Shown here piece after piece: positions 48,540-60,779 of a stretch of DNA of 64,000 nt; the first letter of the stretch is position 1, and every line of letters starts with the position of its first letter. Source of the stretch: Holacanthus passer (lineage: Eukaryota; Chordata; Actinopteri; Pomacanthidae). Under the pieces are notes generated by a model. The model worked only from the letters and a program-made list of their open reading frames with translations. It did not search any database and was not told the DNA's origin. The stretch covers positions 2,232,001 to 2,296,000 of the forward strand of contig JAFREQ010000079.1 in assembly GCA_025331565.1 (NCBI GenBank). Reading direction: 5' to 3'. A program made the translations under genes and the position numbers.

Positions 48540-48960
48540 GCAGTGATGTTCTGTCAGGGGGTCCACCGCTTTGGTCCAGACTGAAATATCTCTATTGGAG
48601 GGATTGCCATGTAATTTTGGACAAGAATTCATGATCCCCAGAAGATGAATCCTGATGACTTTGTTTATCCTAACTTTCTCTCAGGTCAGAGTTTTCACTT
48701 GTCTCCAAATCTAATGGATGTATTGACATAAAACTTCCATCTTCCCCAGAGGATGAATCCTGTTGACTTTGGCGACCTCCTGAGTTTTCCTCAAGCGCCA
48801 TAATGAGGTGGACATTTGTGGATTTCAGCAATATTTGCGGCCAACTTTTGAATGGATTCCCGTTAAATTTGGCAAAGACGTTCAAGCTCCCCTCTGGATG
48901 AATTGTAATAACTTCCCTTAACTTTCCATCTCAAGCCGTCACCAGGTGAAATGTTACATC
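48540..48960 (+). repeat. degenerate tandem repeat of about 105-145 bp units
   Basis: Three units carry the same ordered core. Near 48640 it is CCCCAGAAGATGAATCCTGA then TGACTTTG. Near 48740 it is CCCCAGAGGATGAATCCTGT then TGACTTTGG. Near 48890 it is CCCCTCTGGATGAATTGTAA then TAACTTCC. Each core is preceded by a GATTGCCATGTAATTTTGG-like block. Similar sequence is common in fish genomes. The short minus-strand frame at 48670-48885 is not a gene. Confidence 0.6.
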
Positions 48961-50469
48961 TTATTTCTTTTCTTTTATTTTAGTGTGTTGGACAGCGACA
49001 GATTATAGATGGCCAAAGTGAGAAAAAGGAGCTCTCCAGGATTTTTGTCTGGTCACGTTCCTTTGCCTGCCGATTAACCTGATTCAGATTCCCAACATCC
49101 CCCATTGATTCGGTTTGCTCAGTCTGATTCACTTGGGTCCATTGTTTCTCTCTACGTCTCTAATTCCCTGTGTTTCTCTCTTTCTCTCCCTCTGTCCTTC
49201 CACCTCCCCCTCTTTCCGACAGCCCCCCTGCTTTTCTTGGTAATCCTAAATCGGGTGAACGGAGATAGAGTTTTCTCATTCTCTCCCCCGGCCTCTCTGC
49301 CTTTTATTCCCTCCCAAATCCAAAGCTTCCTCTTGCCCTTCAATCCGACAGGACGCTCATGCGAAACCGCAAACGCAGAACCGCACAAACACAAATTAGG
49401 CACTTGAAGGGATGCGCTAAACATACACACTATACAGACACACGGGGAAATTTGCCCAAATTCCTGCCTCATCCCAAACATTCCCGGCCAAGTCCGGCCC
49501 ACTGTCTGCTCAATTCCTGCCGGCATCATCCAATCCTGCTCTCCTTTCACCGTCGGAGCATCAGAGGAGCCAATCAGATTAGTCGTGGAGAGGAAATTGG
49601 AGAAGGTTTGGCAGCGAGTCATCGAGCCTGCTTTTCCCTTTCATGTTCCTCTTTCACTTGCACTCATCCTCACACGCACACACACATACGTATGTATACA
49701 CACACATATTCAGAGATACACACACATGCAGGGGGACAAGAAAGAGAGTTGCCCTGGGAGACAGAGGCCTGGGTGAAAGAAGGATGCTGGCAGTGAAAGG
49801 GCCTGACCCATCTCTTGGCATAGAAGAGCCTCTCACCCCCCTCTAATGCACTGAAAGGAACAGCTAAACAATGCAGGGCAAAGCATTCTGGGTGATCCCT
49901 GGACCCCTGCACGTGCCTTCACGGGGGAAAGAAGATGGGTCGTGCATGTGTGCATGTGCTTATGTTGGTGTGTGTGAAAGCGGCGAGGAACTTAAGCCGT
50001 GGGATCGGCTTCTTCTTCTTCTTCCCCAAGACAAAGGCGGAAAAAGAAAAAAGAAAAAATAACCTCCCTCTTCTCGGTTTCTCCTCCCCCCAAATTACAG
50101 CTCCAATCGCTACCAGCAATCTATATGCAAACAGTGTCATAATCAGAGTGAATTAAGAACTTCTTTCTGAGATGTGTCGCGGAGGATGATGAATGGTGAT
50201 GATGAATGGCTGTAAGTTGTGGGAGTCGGAGGAAATGATTAGGAGTTTTAACTCAACGCCGACAGCTCTACCCCTTGATAGCTTCACTGGGAGGGAGGCT
50301 TCACCGTGCCGCTGACACCTGTCCGCTCCGCTTAGCTCTCCGCACGCACAGAGTTGATTTGGGAATGGGGGCATCTCCCATCTGCCCTCTCCCTCCCTTC
50401 CTTCATATGCAGTAAATACATCTTTCTCTCATCCCCGCTTTCTACTTCTTCTCCCACCTTTAGCAGGTT

Positions 50470-50720
50470 GGACAGGCCTAATCAGTCAAAGCCTTAGAAA
50501 CACTCTGAGCTTTGCCACTAAATCCATACGGGAGAACGGGGGCCATATGTAAATCTATATCGGAGAGAGCATATCTGCCGGCGCTGAGCCCCCGTCTGTG
50601 TCACGGATCGATACAACGTCTGTGTTTTATTAATAACTCTAAACGATGCTGTGCCTCGTCAGCCATTTATCATACGCGCCTCACCTCTGTGCAACACAGT
50701 CTCTGAACTATCATTCCTCC
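50470..50720. promoter_or_regulatory. candidate conserved element, intron 1
   Basis: Non-repetitive block with CpGs and words such as CCATATGTAAATCTATATCG, GGATCGATAC and TTTATTAATAAC. It is distinct from the flanking CT- and T-rich DNA. The functional reading is inference. Confidence 0.25.
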
Positions 50721-50974
50721 ACCCCCACCTCCTTTTTCATCTGACGGTGTTAATCAGTGACTCTGTAGCTTCTTTATTACATGGGTGGCGTTTTTTTTTT
50801 TTTTTTTTTTTTTGCATGTGCTGGTTTGCATGTTTTAGCTCATTTACCGCAATAAAAATCGCTTTACTTGTGGGATTTTGCAAAGTGTGTATTTTAGGAA
50901 TTTGGGTAGATTCATGAAGAGTGTCGTCATGAGATTAAACATGAGATCTGCAATAAACTTATTACATTTACTCA

Positions 50975-51514
50975 ACATTTAAGTAGAATTTTGAACTACT
51001 TTCTACTTTCCAGTATTGTGTATTTCATGAGTATTCCAATGTTAAACTTCATTCCATTTTCCAAGATAAATATTGTACTTTTTACTCCACTACAAGTAAG
51101 TGACAGCTGTAGTTACTTTGCAGATTTTACATACGAAACATATGACGAGCTCATTTTGGAGCTTGACTCATACCAGAGATTAAGAGTGTCCTGATCTCAG
51201 CTGCACCGATTTTGATTTTCTTTTTGAGATGTCAAACAACCAAATGTCCAGATATGTGACAGTAAATCTTTGGGGTACTTATAAATAATGCATCCAGGGT
51301 GATTTGCGAGCACTGTTCACATCACAAATGGTGGCAGCGTCACCGTCAGATTTGTGAGAACTACACTCTCATGCTCGTGATGTGTTGCGAGCGTTTGTTT
51401 TGATTATTCAAAACATGCCAAAATGAGCGAGAGGAAATTATCTCATGTTGCAAATTGCAGCTTGAATATTGCAAATTTACTGAAACGGGCCCATAAATAC
51501 TTGTTCCACCACTG
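50975..51514 (-). mobile_element. non-autonomous DNA element, family A copy 2
   Basis: Reverse-orientation copy of the 7718-8662 family. The block GTACTTTTTACTCCACTACA, then GACAGCTGTAGTTACTTTGC, then TTTTACATACGAAACATATG is characteristic, and the right end is TTGTTCCACCACTG. The internal part is diverged. Confidence 0.75.
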
Positions 51515-52429
51515 TTTGTGTGATTCAGTGCAGGCTTTTTAAATCAGTCTGTGCTTTAAAACTGCATTACCATGCACTGTTAATATAACACTGACAAAAA
51601 CGAATGCAGACTCGATGTTCACTGTGATGGATTACAACACATGAGCAAGTTCCCGGAGTTAATTAATCTTTTATGATGTACGGAAATGAATGGAAATCAA
51701 TGGCTATTTGGAAATGTTGTGAAAGTGCAAAATGATCTGCATATATAATAATCTGACAGCGAAGATGTTAAGTCTTCACGATTTGAAGAACTTGCAAACC
51801 CGCTGCACTAATGTCCTTTCGGGCACGCGGAGTTTGACGCAGATAAAAGGCTGTTTGTGAGTCTACGGGGGCCTGACGTTAAGTTTGCGGATCCATGGAA
51901 GCAGAACATGAGATGCCTCCGCTCCTGGAAAAAGTGTTTAGAGGGAATATTCAATTTGTCAGAGTGGAGGAGCGGAGCAAAGTGCATTTGAGAGGAGGAG
52001 ATGATGGTACGGTTTACTACCACCTGACGCCTACTTGCGGGTCCAAGAAATGGAGGGAACGGAGAGGGAGGGAGGAGTGGGAGCGACAAAATGGTGCGAG
52101 GTGGAACGAGAGCAAAGAAACATACGGACTGAGGGAGGGGAGGAGGGAAAAGGGGAGGTGAGGAGGTGGGAAAGGAGGAGGGAAAGACAAATTGAAAGAA
52201 AAGGGTGAGAGGTTTTCTGTCCCTCTTCTCACAGCTCTAAGACTCTCATTAGCAGTATTGATTCATGGCTTCTCAGGTCTTTAGCAGTCAAATGCTCATC
52301 GTGCACACACACACACATTCGACCTGTCCTTCCTGCACACACACACACACACACACTGGGGTATTATGGTAGGATGTGTTATAAAGTACCAAGAAGTCCA
52401 CCCTTGCATAACACTGAAATTTCAGCTCC

Positions 52430-52610
52430 ATAAATAGCAGCGTATGCATTTTTAATTGCTCTCTGCGCCGCGAACGCTACCTGTCAATGGCCCGGCCGAG
52501 CTTTTTGCACCTAGTTCATAATTATTGGAAACATGATGTGAAATACGCTCAGAGAGGTGTTTCCGTTATTTGGCCTAACCTCGCTGATATAAATGAGGCA
52601 GAGCTAAATA
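52430..52610. promoter_or_regulatory. candidate conserved element, intron 1
   Basis: Contains TTTTTAATTGC, CGCCGCGAACGC, ACCTGTCAATGG (TALE-homeodomain-like TGTCA), TTCATAATTATTGG and GATATAAATGAGG in under 200 bp without repeats. Inference only. Confidence 0.28.
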
Positions 52611-52619
52611 ATAAAAACA

Positions 52620-52815
52620 TCATGTCAGTATGATGCAAAGCAGTTCAACAGCAGCACAAACTGCAGACCTCAGAATGACCATCCAGTTGAATCCACACCT
52701 CTGTAAAACTGTTCCAACAAAAACTGACCATTATCACCTTCATGAAGGGAGGATTTATATTGAACTAGGCTGCATTAGCTTTAGCTTGGTGAACTTAATA
52801 AACTGGCAAAGGAGT
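52620..52815. mobile_element. MITE related to 27481-27726, one end only
   Basis: The identical 14-mer TAATAAACTGGCAA occurs at 52796-52809, preceded by a TTATATTGAACTAGGCTGCA block that I associate with the same family. The left terminus is not recognisable. Confidence 0.5.
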
Positions 52816-52977
52816 GTATTTTGTTGCAGCTGCTTTGTGGAAGACGTCTGGTGTCAAAAGCTTTAACAAGTTTTGGGGCAAAATTATCAGAAAAGTACAT
52901 ATATTTTTATTTTTTTTCAAAGTAGATTAAAGTGAAATCACACAGGGCTTTTTTTCTGAAGTAAAGACTTTCAACTA

Positions 52978-53395
52978 ATATACAACCCAGATTCTAAAAA
53001 AGTTGGGACACTGTGTGAATAAAAACAGAATCCAATCATTTTCAAATGATCTCTGTTCCTGAGCCCGTGTATAATCTCCTTTCTACAATCATGTGTTTGA
53101 CAAAGTGTTGAACCTCTCTCCATCCTCGCTTGTGAACGACTGAGTCTTTCCAGGATGAACCTTTCATATCCAATCATGATACTATCACCTGTTACCAATG
53201 AACCTGTTTACCTGTGGAATGATCCAAACAGGTGTTTTTGGATCAGTCCACAACTTTCACAGTCTTTTGTTGCTCCTGTCACGACGTGTTGCTGCCATCA
53301 GAATAAGCAGATATTTACAAAAATCAGTGAAGCTGATGAGGTCAAATATTAAATATAATGTCTTTGTACTGGTATCAATTGAGTATATATCAAAA
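52978..53395 (-). mobile_element. DNA transposon remnant, family D copy 2
   Basis: Its left end reads TACAACCCAGATTCTAAAAA followed by AGTTGGGACACTGTG and AATAAAAACAGAAT. The body is the reverse complement of the copy at 33495-33912. The far terminus near 53360-53395 is decayed. Both copies are about the same length, so they descend from one deleted, non-autonomous ancestor. Confidence 0.75.
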
Positions 53396-54678
53396 AGGAC
53401 TGGCAAATGATCACACTCTGTTTTTGGAATCAGAGTTTGCCATCACTCTTCACGGCAAAAGTGAAAAATCTGATGAAACAAGAAAAAGTAAAACACATTT
53501 GAGCGGAGGCTTTAATTTTCTATTGATCCAATACTGCTTGCATTAATGTGTAGACTTGATATGAATTTATGTAATTTTAAATCAAGAAAATCAAAGAGGA
53601 TGAAATGCAAAATACTTGAACCCTAGTTTGAACCTAGCGAACATCTAAAGCATCTACACACATACACACCCACATGCACATAGTGGCAGCTAAACTAAAA
53701 GGTTATTGATGAATTAGCAGCAGGTGAATTCAAGCAGCACCATTCGTTAACAGGAGCAACACCTCTTTAAATGGTTTTCCTGCTCTCCGAAGCACCACAC
53801 ACATCTTCTAAACAGCTCTCTCTATCTTCTTAAACAGCTCTTGATTGGACGTTGTCGCTGACTGGGCGATTTCTCTCCCGGCGTCTGCGTGTGTGTGTGT
53901 TGGCGTGTGCATGCACGTGTTGTGAGGCGGCGGCTATTGTGTATTGATTTAGTTTAGCAGAGCTACAACGGCCTCTAACAAGACTCGAAGTGACGGAAAG
54001 CACAGTAAGGCCGCTAATGCCTTGTTAACCAGCCTCGTTTATATGATGTATGCACACACTTATGCATGCACACACACACTTGAAGGCTCTTCTCATATTT
54101 ACAGTAATATACTGGAAACACACAGACTCACATTTGCATTTTAGGCACCAAAGATTTTTGCATTTTGACAAGTTTTCCCAAAAAAATACCCAAAGTTTTT
54201 TAAAAAGTATCAGTTTTATGGATTTTCACCCAGAGTTTGTGTCTCCATGCATCCAAAAGTAGTTTCTTTAAAGTGAGGTGCTCTGTTGACAGGCACAGCT
54301 CAGGAAATGCTTCTTATATTATCGAGTGAAGAGAAAAAAATGGGAAGAAAACACAAATGAGCTGCTGATTATGCACCACTGTCGCTCCAAATAAGGGAAA
54401 AAAAAATGGTTTGAAATGGTTAAATGTTTGAGCCACAAAAGGTATTTTTTAAAATCCAATTTTCAAACACATTTTGTTTTTATTGCTTTGAAAGTGTGAT
54501 TTTTCTGTCGGTTTTTAATATGTAAAATAAACACTGAATATTCTGGGATTTAAAATAAATATAAAAATAGAGAAATAATGAGGCTTTAGTAATCTTCACT
54601 GGCAGCACACACTCAGATACTGTATGCCCAGGCATGCATACACACACACACACACTGTAGATGCATGACATGTAGCTA

Positions 54679-54682
<4 letters not shown>

Positions 54683-54716
<34 letters not shown>

Positions 54717-54789
54717 CCTCCAGTGGGGTCCAGAGGTAGCTGACAGCTGTTCTGGGGGTGTTGAGAGACAGAGATGGGAGTACAGTGTT

Positions 54790-54827
<38 letters not shown>
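54683..54827. repeat. facing (AC)16 and (GT)17 tracts
   Basis: (AC)16 at 54683-54714 and (GT)17 at 54793-54827 form an inverted repeat of at least 32 bp arms around a 78 bp spacer. A further CA tract lies at about 54641-54655. Confidence 0.9.
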
Positions 54828-54828
<1 letters not shown>

Positions 54829-56039
54829 TGGGGGGTGTTAGACGGCTCTGACTTGAAGGTCTGGAGGAAGGCTGGAGTTGTGGCTCCCAGCGGAGCGATG
54901 CATGGATTCCCTTCTTCTTCCTCTGTTGTCTTCCCTTCGCTTCACTACCCTGTTATCCCCCTCCTTCCTCACACCTCCTCCATTTATCTCACACCACATC
55001 GCTCCCAAACCAACATGTTGTGTTCTCCTGTGACTCCTTTCATTGACTAATTTTCCTACCTTTCTCCCTCTGTGTGTTGGAGAGAAGCAACATCTGACAG
55101 GACCGGGCTGCTTTCGGTAACCTCGCTGCCCTGCAGATGTGCTCGGGTGGTTTCTAATATAATCACAGCTATAGAGTGTGTGTTTGTTTGGCTTTATTGA
55201 TTCCATAGTTGAGGAAATGCATCCAACAGTCCCACAGAGTCCTGATTCTTTCTAAAAAAAAAACCCCACCAACTTTTCTGAATTTTTAGGAAAACAAACC
55301 AATTCTCCATCTCTTCCTATGCCAACATACAAAAGTAAATCCACATTACCATGACTACTGATGTCGAGTTCAGGTCATGTGGGAGCTGCTGGAGCCGTTT
55401 CCAGCTTCCACAGTCTGTTCTGACATTGATATTTTTTTTTTTTTTTTAGATTTTTCTCAAAAGGTCAGATATATGGTGAAACATGATGCAGAAAAAGCAA
55501 ACATAAATGCACCAGTTTGGCCTTTTGAATGGATGTGGTGCCATATGGATCGTGCACAATGTTTCACTCTCACACAACCAACTTTGGAGTGTGGTTATAT
55601 TTATTTTACTGGTCCTTATTTTCACGTTTCTCGGAAAGAACAATATCATAGTATTAGGAAAACTGAGATTGAAAAAGTGCTTTTGTCTCCTTATGTTTAT
55701 ACAATACTAATTTTAAAATGCCACCTGAATTACATTTTTTATCATCAATATGAGGGAATGTTTTTTATGAGTGAATCTGCAAAGTCGAAAAATATTAATT
55801 GACAAAGTGTTTCATTTGTTCTCTCTACAAAATGTGCTCTTGTGATATGTGAACGTGTAAAAGCTAAAGCATGATTAATGTTTTTTAAAAGTTATGTTCA
55901 GACACTCTTGGTTGTTGTTACATTGTGGTCTTGTTACTTACGTTTTTGTTGCCTAAAAATGAACCCTGGTCTATGGTCTCGATACATAAATGTAATTTCT
56001 AAAAGATGGGGTTGACCATGTCTGAAAAAACAAACATAA

Positions 56040-56480
56040 TTGCTTCACCAGCCGAGTTCAAGGTAATTCCATGCTAATTTAATAGATGCAATTGTACATG
56101 CACAGTAATTTTAAAACCTCAAACCGACTCAATGCAGGGTTCATAATTTCCCAATAATTTCCGAGCATCTTTCCTGGAAAGAATTACGTGATTCCAATTA
56201 ATTGATAGTGTAATCTAAAGTCTTTTAGTCTGCTTTGTGAAACTTGTTTACAAGGAAGCATACAATTCAACATATATGGAGAGAAAAAGTTTAATTAATA
56301 GTAAATGAATCCTTAATTATTTCAAGAAAATTCTAGTTGTCTCTATAGTCAAACATAACTTAGAGTCCATTTATTAACCGTTGCTCAGATGTGAACGCAC
56401 ATCTTTTCCACTGCCACCTCGACACGAATGCAGAATAACAACTTGTCTTCAGTCGTACAATAATTTCAATGCGTGTTAAA
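56040..56480. promoter_or_regulatory. candidate regulatory element rich in homeodomain sites
   Basis: It contains CCAATTAATTGATAG, GTTTAATTAATAG, CCTTAATTATTTC and GCTAATTTAATAG within 440 bp. It is non-repetitive and has no open frame. Inference only. Confidence 0.3.
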
Positions 56481-57062
56481 ATGATCAATGTGTGTTAACT
56501 GCAGCAGAGAAGGTGAAATAAATTGCACATCTCAGTTTCTAATGGGAGACATGTGTTAGAGCTGTTTTGAAACTCCCACATATTTCTTCTCAAATCGCTA
56601 ATTGAACACCCGCGCGCACAAAACATCACATCTCCGACACCGTCATCACTCTTCGTCTCGCGTGAGACATGGGCCGCCCACGCGCTGACAATAAACCGAA
56701 ATATATGGCCGATACTTACGTTAAAAAAAAAAAAAAAAGGCTTCTCGCTCCAAACTTGACGTGAAGATATATTGAACATGACGCGCCGTTTTAAACAACC
56801 TAATTAGTCGTCGCAAAAATGTCAAACTGGAAAGATAGAAGCTTTCTCCAGGACAGTGATGATTTAATAATACTCAGTGAGTGAATGAGATAAAACGACT
56901 CGCCTCTGTGATCTGCCTCTAATCCACATCTGATAGCAGCAGTAAATACCAGAGCTCACAAATGAGGTTGAGTGGATTCCTGCGTCTCCAGCGGCTCGTT
57001 TTTCATTCGACTCATCACTCTCGCATCGTTCTCGCCCTCTCTTCTCCCCTGCACTTTTTTTG

Positions 57063-58451
57063 TCAATAAAATAGAGAGCTATTTAGTTACAGTGGCATGG
57101 GAACGCTAAATTGACTTGGAGACACTTTTTAAGCATCTGCCGTGTGTCTCCCTCTCACGCCGCCTGCTTGCTTTCCCTGACAGAGGGAGCTGCCGCAGGA
57201 CGGGCGTCGGGGCACGAGGTATCATTTTTCAATATCCGTGTACCTTTTCTCCCCTCTCTCCTCTGTTTGCTGTCCATTAAACACAGAGCTATTTAGTTAC
57301 ATTGACATGGAAACTCCAAACTGGCCGCAGGACACTTATTTTTTTCCCCTCTTTGATGCATCTCTCTGGATATTTTCCTCCCTTACGTCTTGCCAGGTAC
57401 ACGCAGAGCGAAGACGAATGTACAGACGCTTGTTGTTGTTGGCATCACTTGTTGGCTGCATTGTGCTTCTTGCTTCCAGGAGAAATTGTTTGGGAAAATG
57501 TTTGGCTTTATTCTCAGGGCTTGGACGCCACAAGGTATAGTTGGTAGCGTATATGAGAGCCTCTTCTGATATACTTGGCTGGCAGAGGAGTAGGATTTGC
57601 AACTTAAGTCACAAAAATGAAACTTGACTGAAGAAAAGTTGAACAACTGTAGTAGAAATGCAGGTTTATGTTGCCGAACAGGTGACATCCAGCATCTTTG
57701 CAACCATGTTAAATTATGTGCATGCATCAGTATTTGTATATTTGAGTTTGCGCACTGGAAATACACATCTGCTAGCCCCAAGGCTGGATTACCAATTAGG
57801 TGAGGTGGGAAAGTGCCCCAGACCCCCAGGGGCTCCAAAAAGGTCACTGTGTGGAAACTGGTTTGTACTTTTTTTTTTTTTTTGTTAAGGAATATCTGCA
57901 TCACTAAAGCACATCAGACACGGTCACCAGGTCTTCAGGTGGTTTCGGTTTCATTATCTCTTCTTATAGCCATGAAAATAGGGTCAAAATATAGTTGAGA
58001 CTTTCAATATTTGGACTAATATCCTGGTCTTACATGATGATATTAGTCAAATTACCACACAGAAAATCTTGCTGCAGGTAGTATTCCACCATAGGAATAC
58101 AAACACAATACACAGGACTAAATAAAGTTGGGACTACAACATTAAAGTCTGAGTAACGTGGTTGAAATTTGCATGAACACCTGCTCTTTGCAGCAGAAAT
58201 CTGCATAACAACTGCAGCCTAAGCAACAATATGGAATTACTCTGAGACCCAGAAGATGTCCGCGAGTTAAATTCTCCTTATGAACACTTGAGTTGATTAA
58301 AAGGACTTTCAACTTGACACGAGTCTCCGATGGAACTGAGACTCAACTTGGATGGAGAGTAAAAACTTGAGGGGGAATATTAACTTATAACCTATTTTTA
58401 CTTATGGTTAGAAAATGTTAAGAAGTCATTTAATCTCATATCGAGCCACCG

Positions 58452-58487
<36 letters not shown>

Positions 58488-59215
58488 TAAAACAAGATTC
58501 CACTTGTTCCCAGTGCTGCTCGAATCAATCAGGCATTTTCCAACATCTTACGAGAGATTTTTGCACAGATTGTCGCACGAGTGTTAAGAAACCTGATTCC
58601 ACAGAATAATCAAGATGAAATCTACACGGCTCATGTGAAAATCTTGTCAGTCTGCTGGCAGATTTGTTGCCGCTTTTAATAAATTTCTAGTTGCAGGACT
58701 CAGTGATATGGTATTAGTTTTTCCCTTTTCCCTTCCCTCTCCATCTCCCTCTGCCTCCTGTCCATTGAAGTGAGCACTAACCAGCTCACAGCCTGTGAAA
58801 ACACTAAATTAACTTGGAGACACTTTCTCCCGCTTCTGTCTCTCCTCGCTTTGCTGTCCCTTAAAAAGAGAAACCGGCCGCTTGTACTAGCTTGTCATTT
58901 GCTTTATTGAATAGAATCAGCCGCGGTCACTCGGGCTCCTTAGCGGAAAAACACCCTCAAAGTAATAAAAACACCAAGATCCCAGGATAGGAAAGGAAAA
59001 AAAAGTTAAAGCTTTGAAATTCCAAACATCAGGGCAGTGCTTATATCTAATGCATTTCTATCACCAACAGCACTTTGATGTAACTCTCCCTCTCCTCTCC
59101 TCTCCTCCCTGCCTGCCATCTATTAAACAGAGCTACAGCGGCAGCAGTAAGTTACCCTAAATGAGTTTTGAGACTTTTTTAATCAAAGCATCTCCCATGT
59201 GTATTTCTTCTTCCT
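57063..59215 (+). repeat. dispersed set of related segments (four units)
   Basis: Units near 57063-57165, 57246-57345, 58730-58860 and 59085-59215 share blocks. AGAGCTATTTAGTTACA is identical at 57075-57091 and 57285-57301. ACTTGGAGACACTTT is identical at 57114-57128 and 58812-58826, preceded by CTAAATTGA or CTAAATTAA. The fourth unit has CCCTAAATGAGTTTTGAGAC then TTTTTT and CATCTCCCATGTGT. Each unit is preceded by a pyrimidine tract and TGTCCATTAAA or a similar sequence. No coding capacity is seen. Confidence 0.6.
58455..58485 (+). repeat. poly(T) run
   Basis: 31 consecutive T, possibly the tail of a minus-strand retrotransposed sequence. No retroelement body was recognised beside it. Confidence 0.8.
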
Positions 59216-59866
59216 GCTCTGTTTGCAATTTATCAGCCAGCGAGGGCCGGGCCAACTCCATCACCGAATCCAGCTACACGAAGACGTACAGTACAGTAAA
59301 TAGCATGAAGGCAATAGCATTTTTTCCTTTTTTTCCGTTTCAATTGAAACATCTCCCCAAGTCTCTTTCCCACCTCCTCTCTCTTTCCTCGCCGGCCGTG
59401 CTCGCCGTCCATTAGTGCGCCGGCTGTCTGCAGCGGTGTGGCGGCGGCCTAAACCGTGCATGTACAGCCCCGCTCTCGTTTAGGTTCTTTTCCTCTTGAC
59501 ACGGACTCAGCTGACTGTTCCCAATGCTCACTCACCCATTAGAGGGAAAAGAGTTGATTCTCCCCCTCTCTGTTTCTCTTTTTGTCTCTGCATGTTCTCA
59601 TCTTGGCTTGTGCCTATAACGCTTCTTCTTCACCAGTACATGTATTCTTGCGCTTTCTGCCTCACTCTCTCCTGCTCTTATCTTGTTTCCTCTACGTGCT
59701 TTTGGTGGCTTATAGCGCTTCTCTTTTCCATCTCCATCTTTTTTTTTTTTTTGCTCTACATGTCCTCTCCATTACTTTGCTCCGTGCACCTATAGCTCCC
59801 CTGTGTTCTCTCTCTCTTCCTCTCTCTCCATTTCTTCTTCCCTCTCTTTCTGTATCTGCATCAGCG

Positions 59867-60760
59867 GCTGTGGAAGAAGTGCTCAGATCATTTATTTAGG
59901 TTAAAGTGGTGATACCACAATGTAAAAATTGACTTTTACTGTAAATGCATGTAAGGATTAGCAGAAAAGTCTCAAAAGTAAAAGTACTTGCAGGATGAAG
60001 TTTGATGCATTAACATTTTTTAAAAATGTGCTAATCTATAACTATCTTAACTAATTCATGTAATATTTGGTGCTTAAATGCACAATGTGTCATATTTAAC
60101 AGGCTTACATAAAATCTTAAAGCACAAGGTTGTTGTTATTTGAAATTTTTCATAGCATCAACAAATCCCCCCCAAAAAGACCAAAACTAAAAAAAGTCCA
60201 CCTCCCAATACTTCTGAACTTCCCCACCCTGTCTGTGGCCCTCAGCCCCCGAGCCGACCGGTTCCTGCTGAAGTCGTGCATCTTTAAAGACGAGTCACAA
60301 ATATATGGTTTCATTTTTTATAAATGCTAACAAGCTTTCTAAAACAGTTGGGTGCCGCGGTTTTTAGGAAAAAGTGCATTTGTTGGGAACTATTTTCTGC
60401 TGTGTATTAATACACATTTGGTCCTACAGTGTGAATGTTCATTGTAATGAAGGAACCCTGGTGTGTTTTTAATATAGTTTTTAGACGATAATGAAGCTCT
60501 GTGGCACAAAGGAATACGCTTAATCAGGCTTTGGCAACAGAGACTTTACTTGTTAGGTTCAATTCATTTTTGGTTTTCTCTTCATGCGATTTGTTGACAT
60601 TAAGAAAGATGTAGAATATTGACAGACTTGTCCTTTAATCTAGTTATTCTAACAATCAAATAAGGCAATTAAAAGTACATTTCCCTCTGAAATGTCATAA
60701 AGTGGATGTAAAGTAGAATTAAGTGGAATACTTAAATGAAGCACTACAGCCTCAAAATGG
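59867..60760 (+). mobile_element. non-autonomous DNA element, family A copy 3, interrupted
   Basis: The left end reads GGCTGTGGAAGAAGTGCTCAG, followed by CACAATGTAAAAATT and CAAAAGTAAAAGTACTTGCA. The distal block TTTCCCTCTGAAATGTCATA appears only after 60670. Between them lies a family E element (60115-60636), so a second transposon split this copy. Confidence 0.65.
60115..60636. mobile_element. long-TIR MITE, family E copy 3, inside a family A element
   Basis: The left arm holds ATCAACAAATCCC and AAAAGACCAAAACTA. The right arm holds TTTTTGGTTTTCTC, GATTTGTTGACATTAAG and TAGAATATTGACAG. The interior shares ATTAATACACATTTGGTCCT-type sequence and CACAAAGGAATACGCTTA with copy 2. The family A sequence resumes to its right. 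Confidence 0.65.
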
Positions 60761-60779
60761 TATTTAAATTCACTGCTTG

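Larger units (their letters stand above)
45894..50974. other. intron 1 segment, no gene seen
   Basis: AT-rich unremarkable DNA at 45900-46980, the purine/pyrimidine flip at 47.0-48.0 kb, a MITE and a degenerate tandem repeat at 48.2-48.96 kb, CA-rich DNA at 49670-49730, and the candidate element at 50.5 kb. Frames at 49152-49622 and 49359-49796 are antisense to each other and low-complexity. Confidence 0.6.
53396..57062. other. intron 1 segment, no gene seen
   Basis: Facing AC/GT tracts at 54.7-54.8 kb, and AT-rich sequence at 55400-56500 with the homeodomain-rich block at 56.04-56.48 kb. The 141-codon plus-strand frame at 55377-55802 is AT-driven and unlike any protein I know. Confidence 0.55.

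Noticed and set aside
49152..49796. 156-codon minus and 145-codon plus frames
   Set aside because: They overlap antisense, are partly built on CA and CT repeats, and neither resembles a known protein.
55377..55802. 141-codon plus-strand frame
   Set aside because: AT-rich, no homology recognised, and no promoter or splice support. Probably chance.
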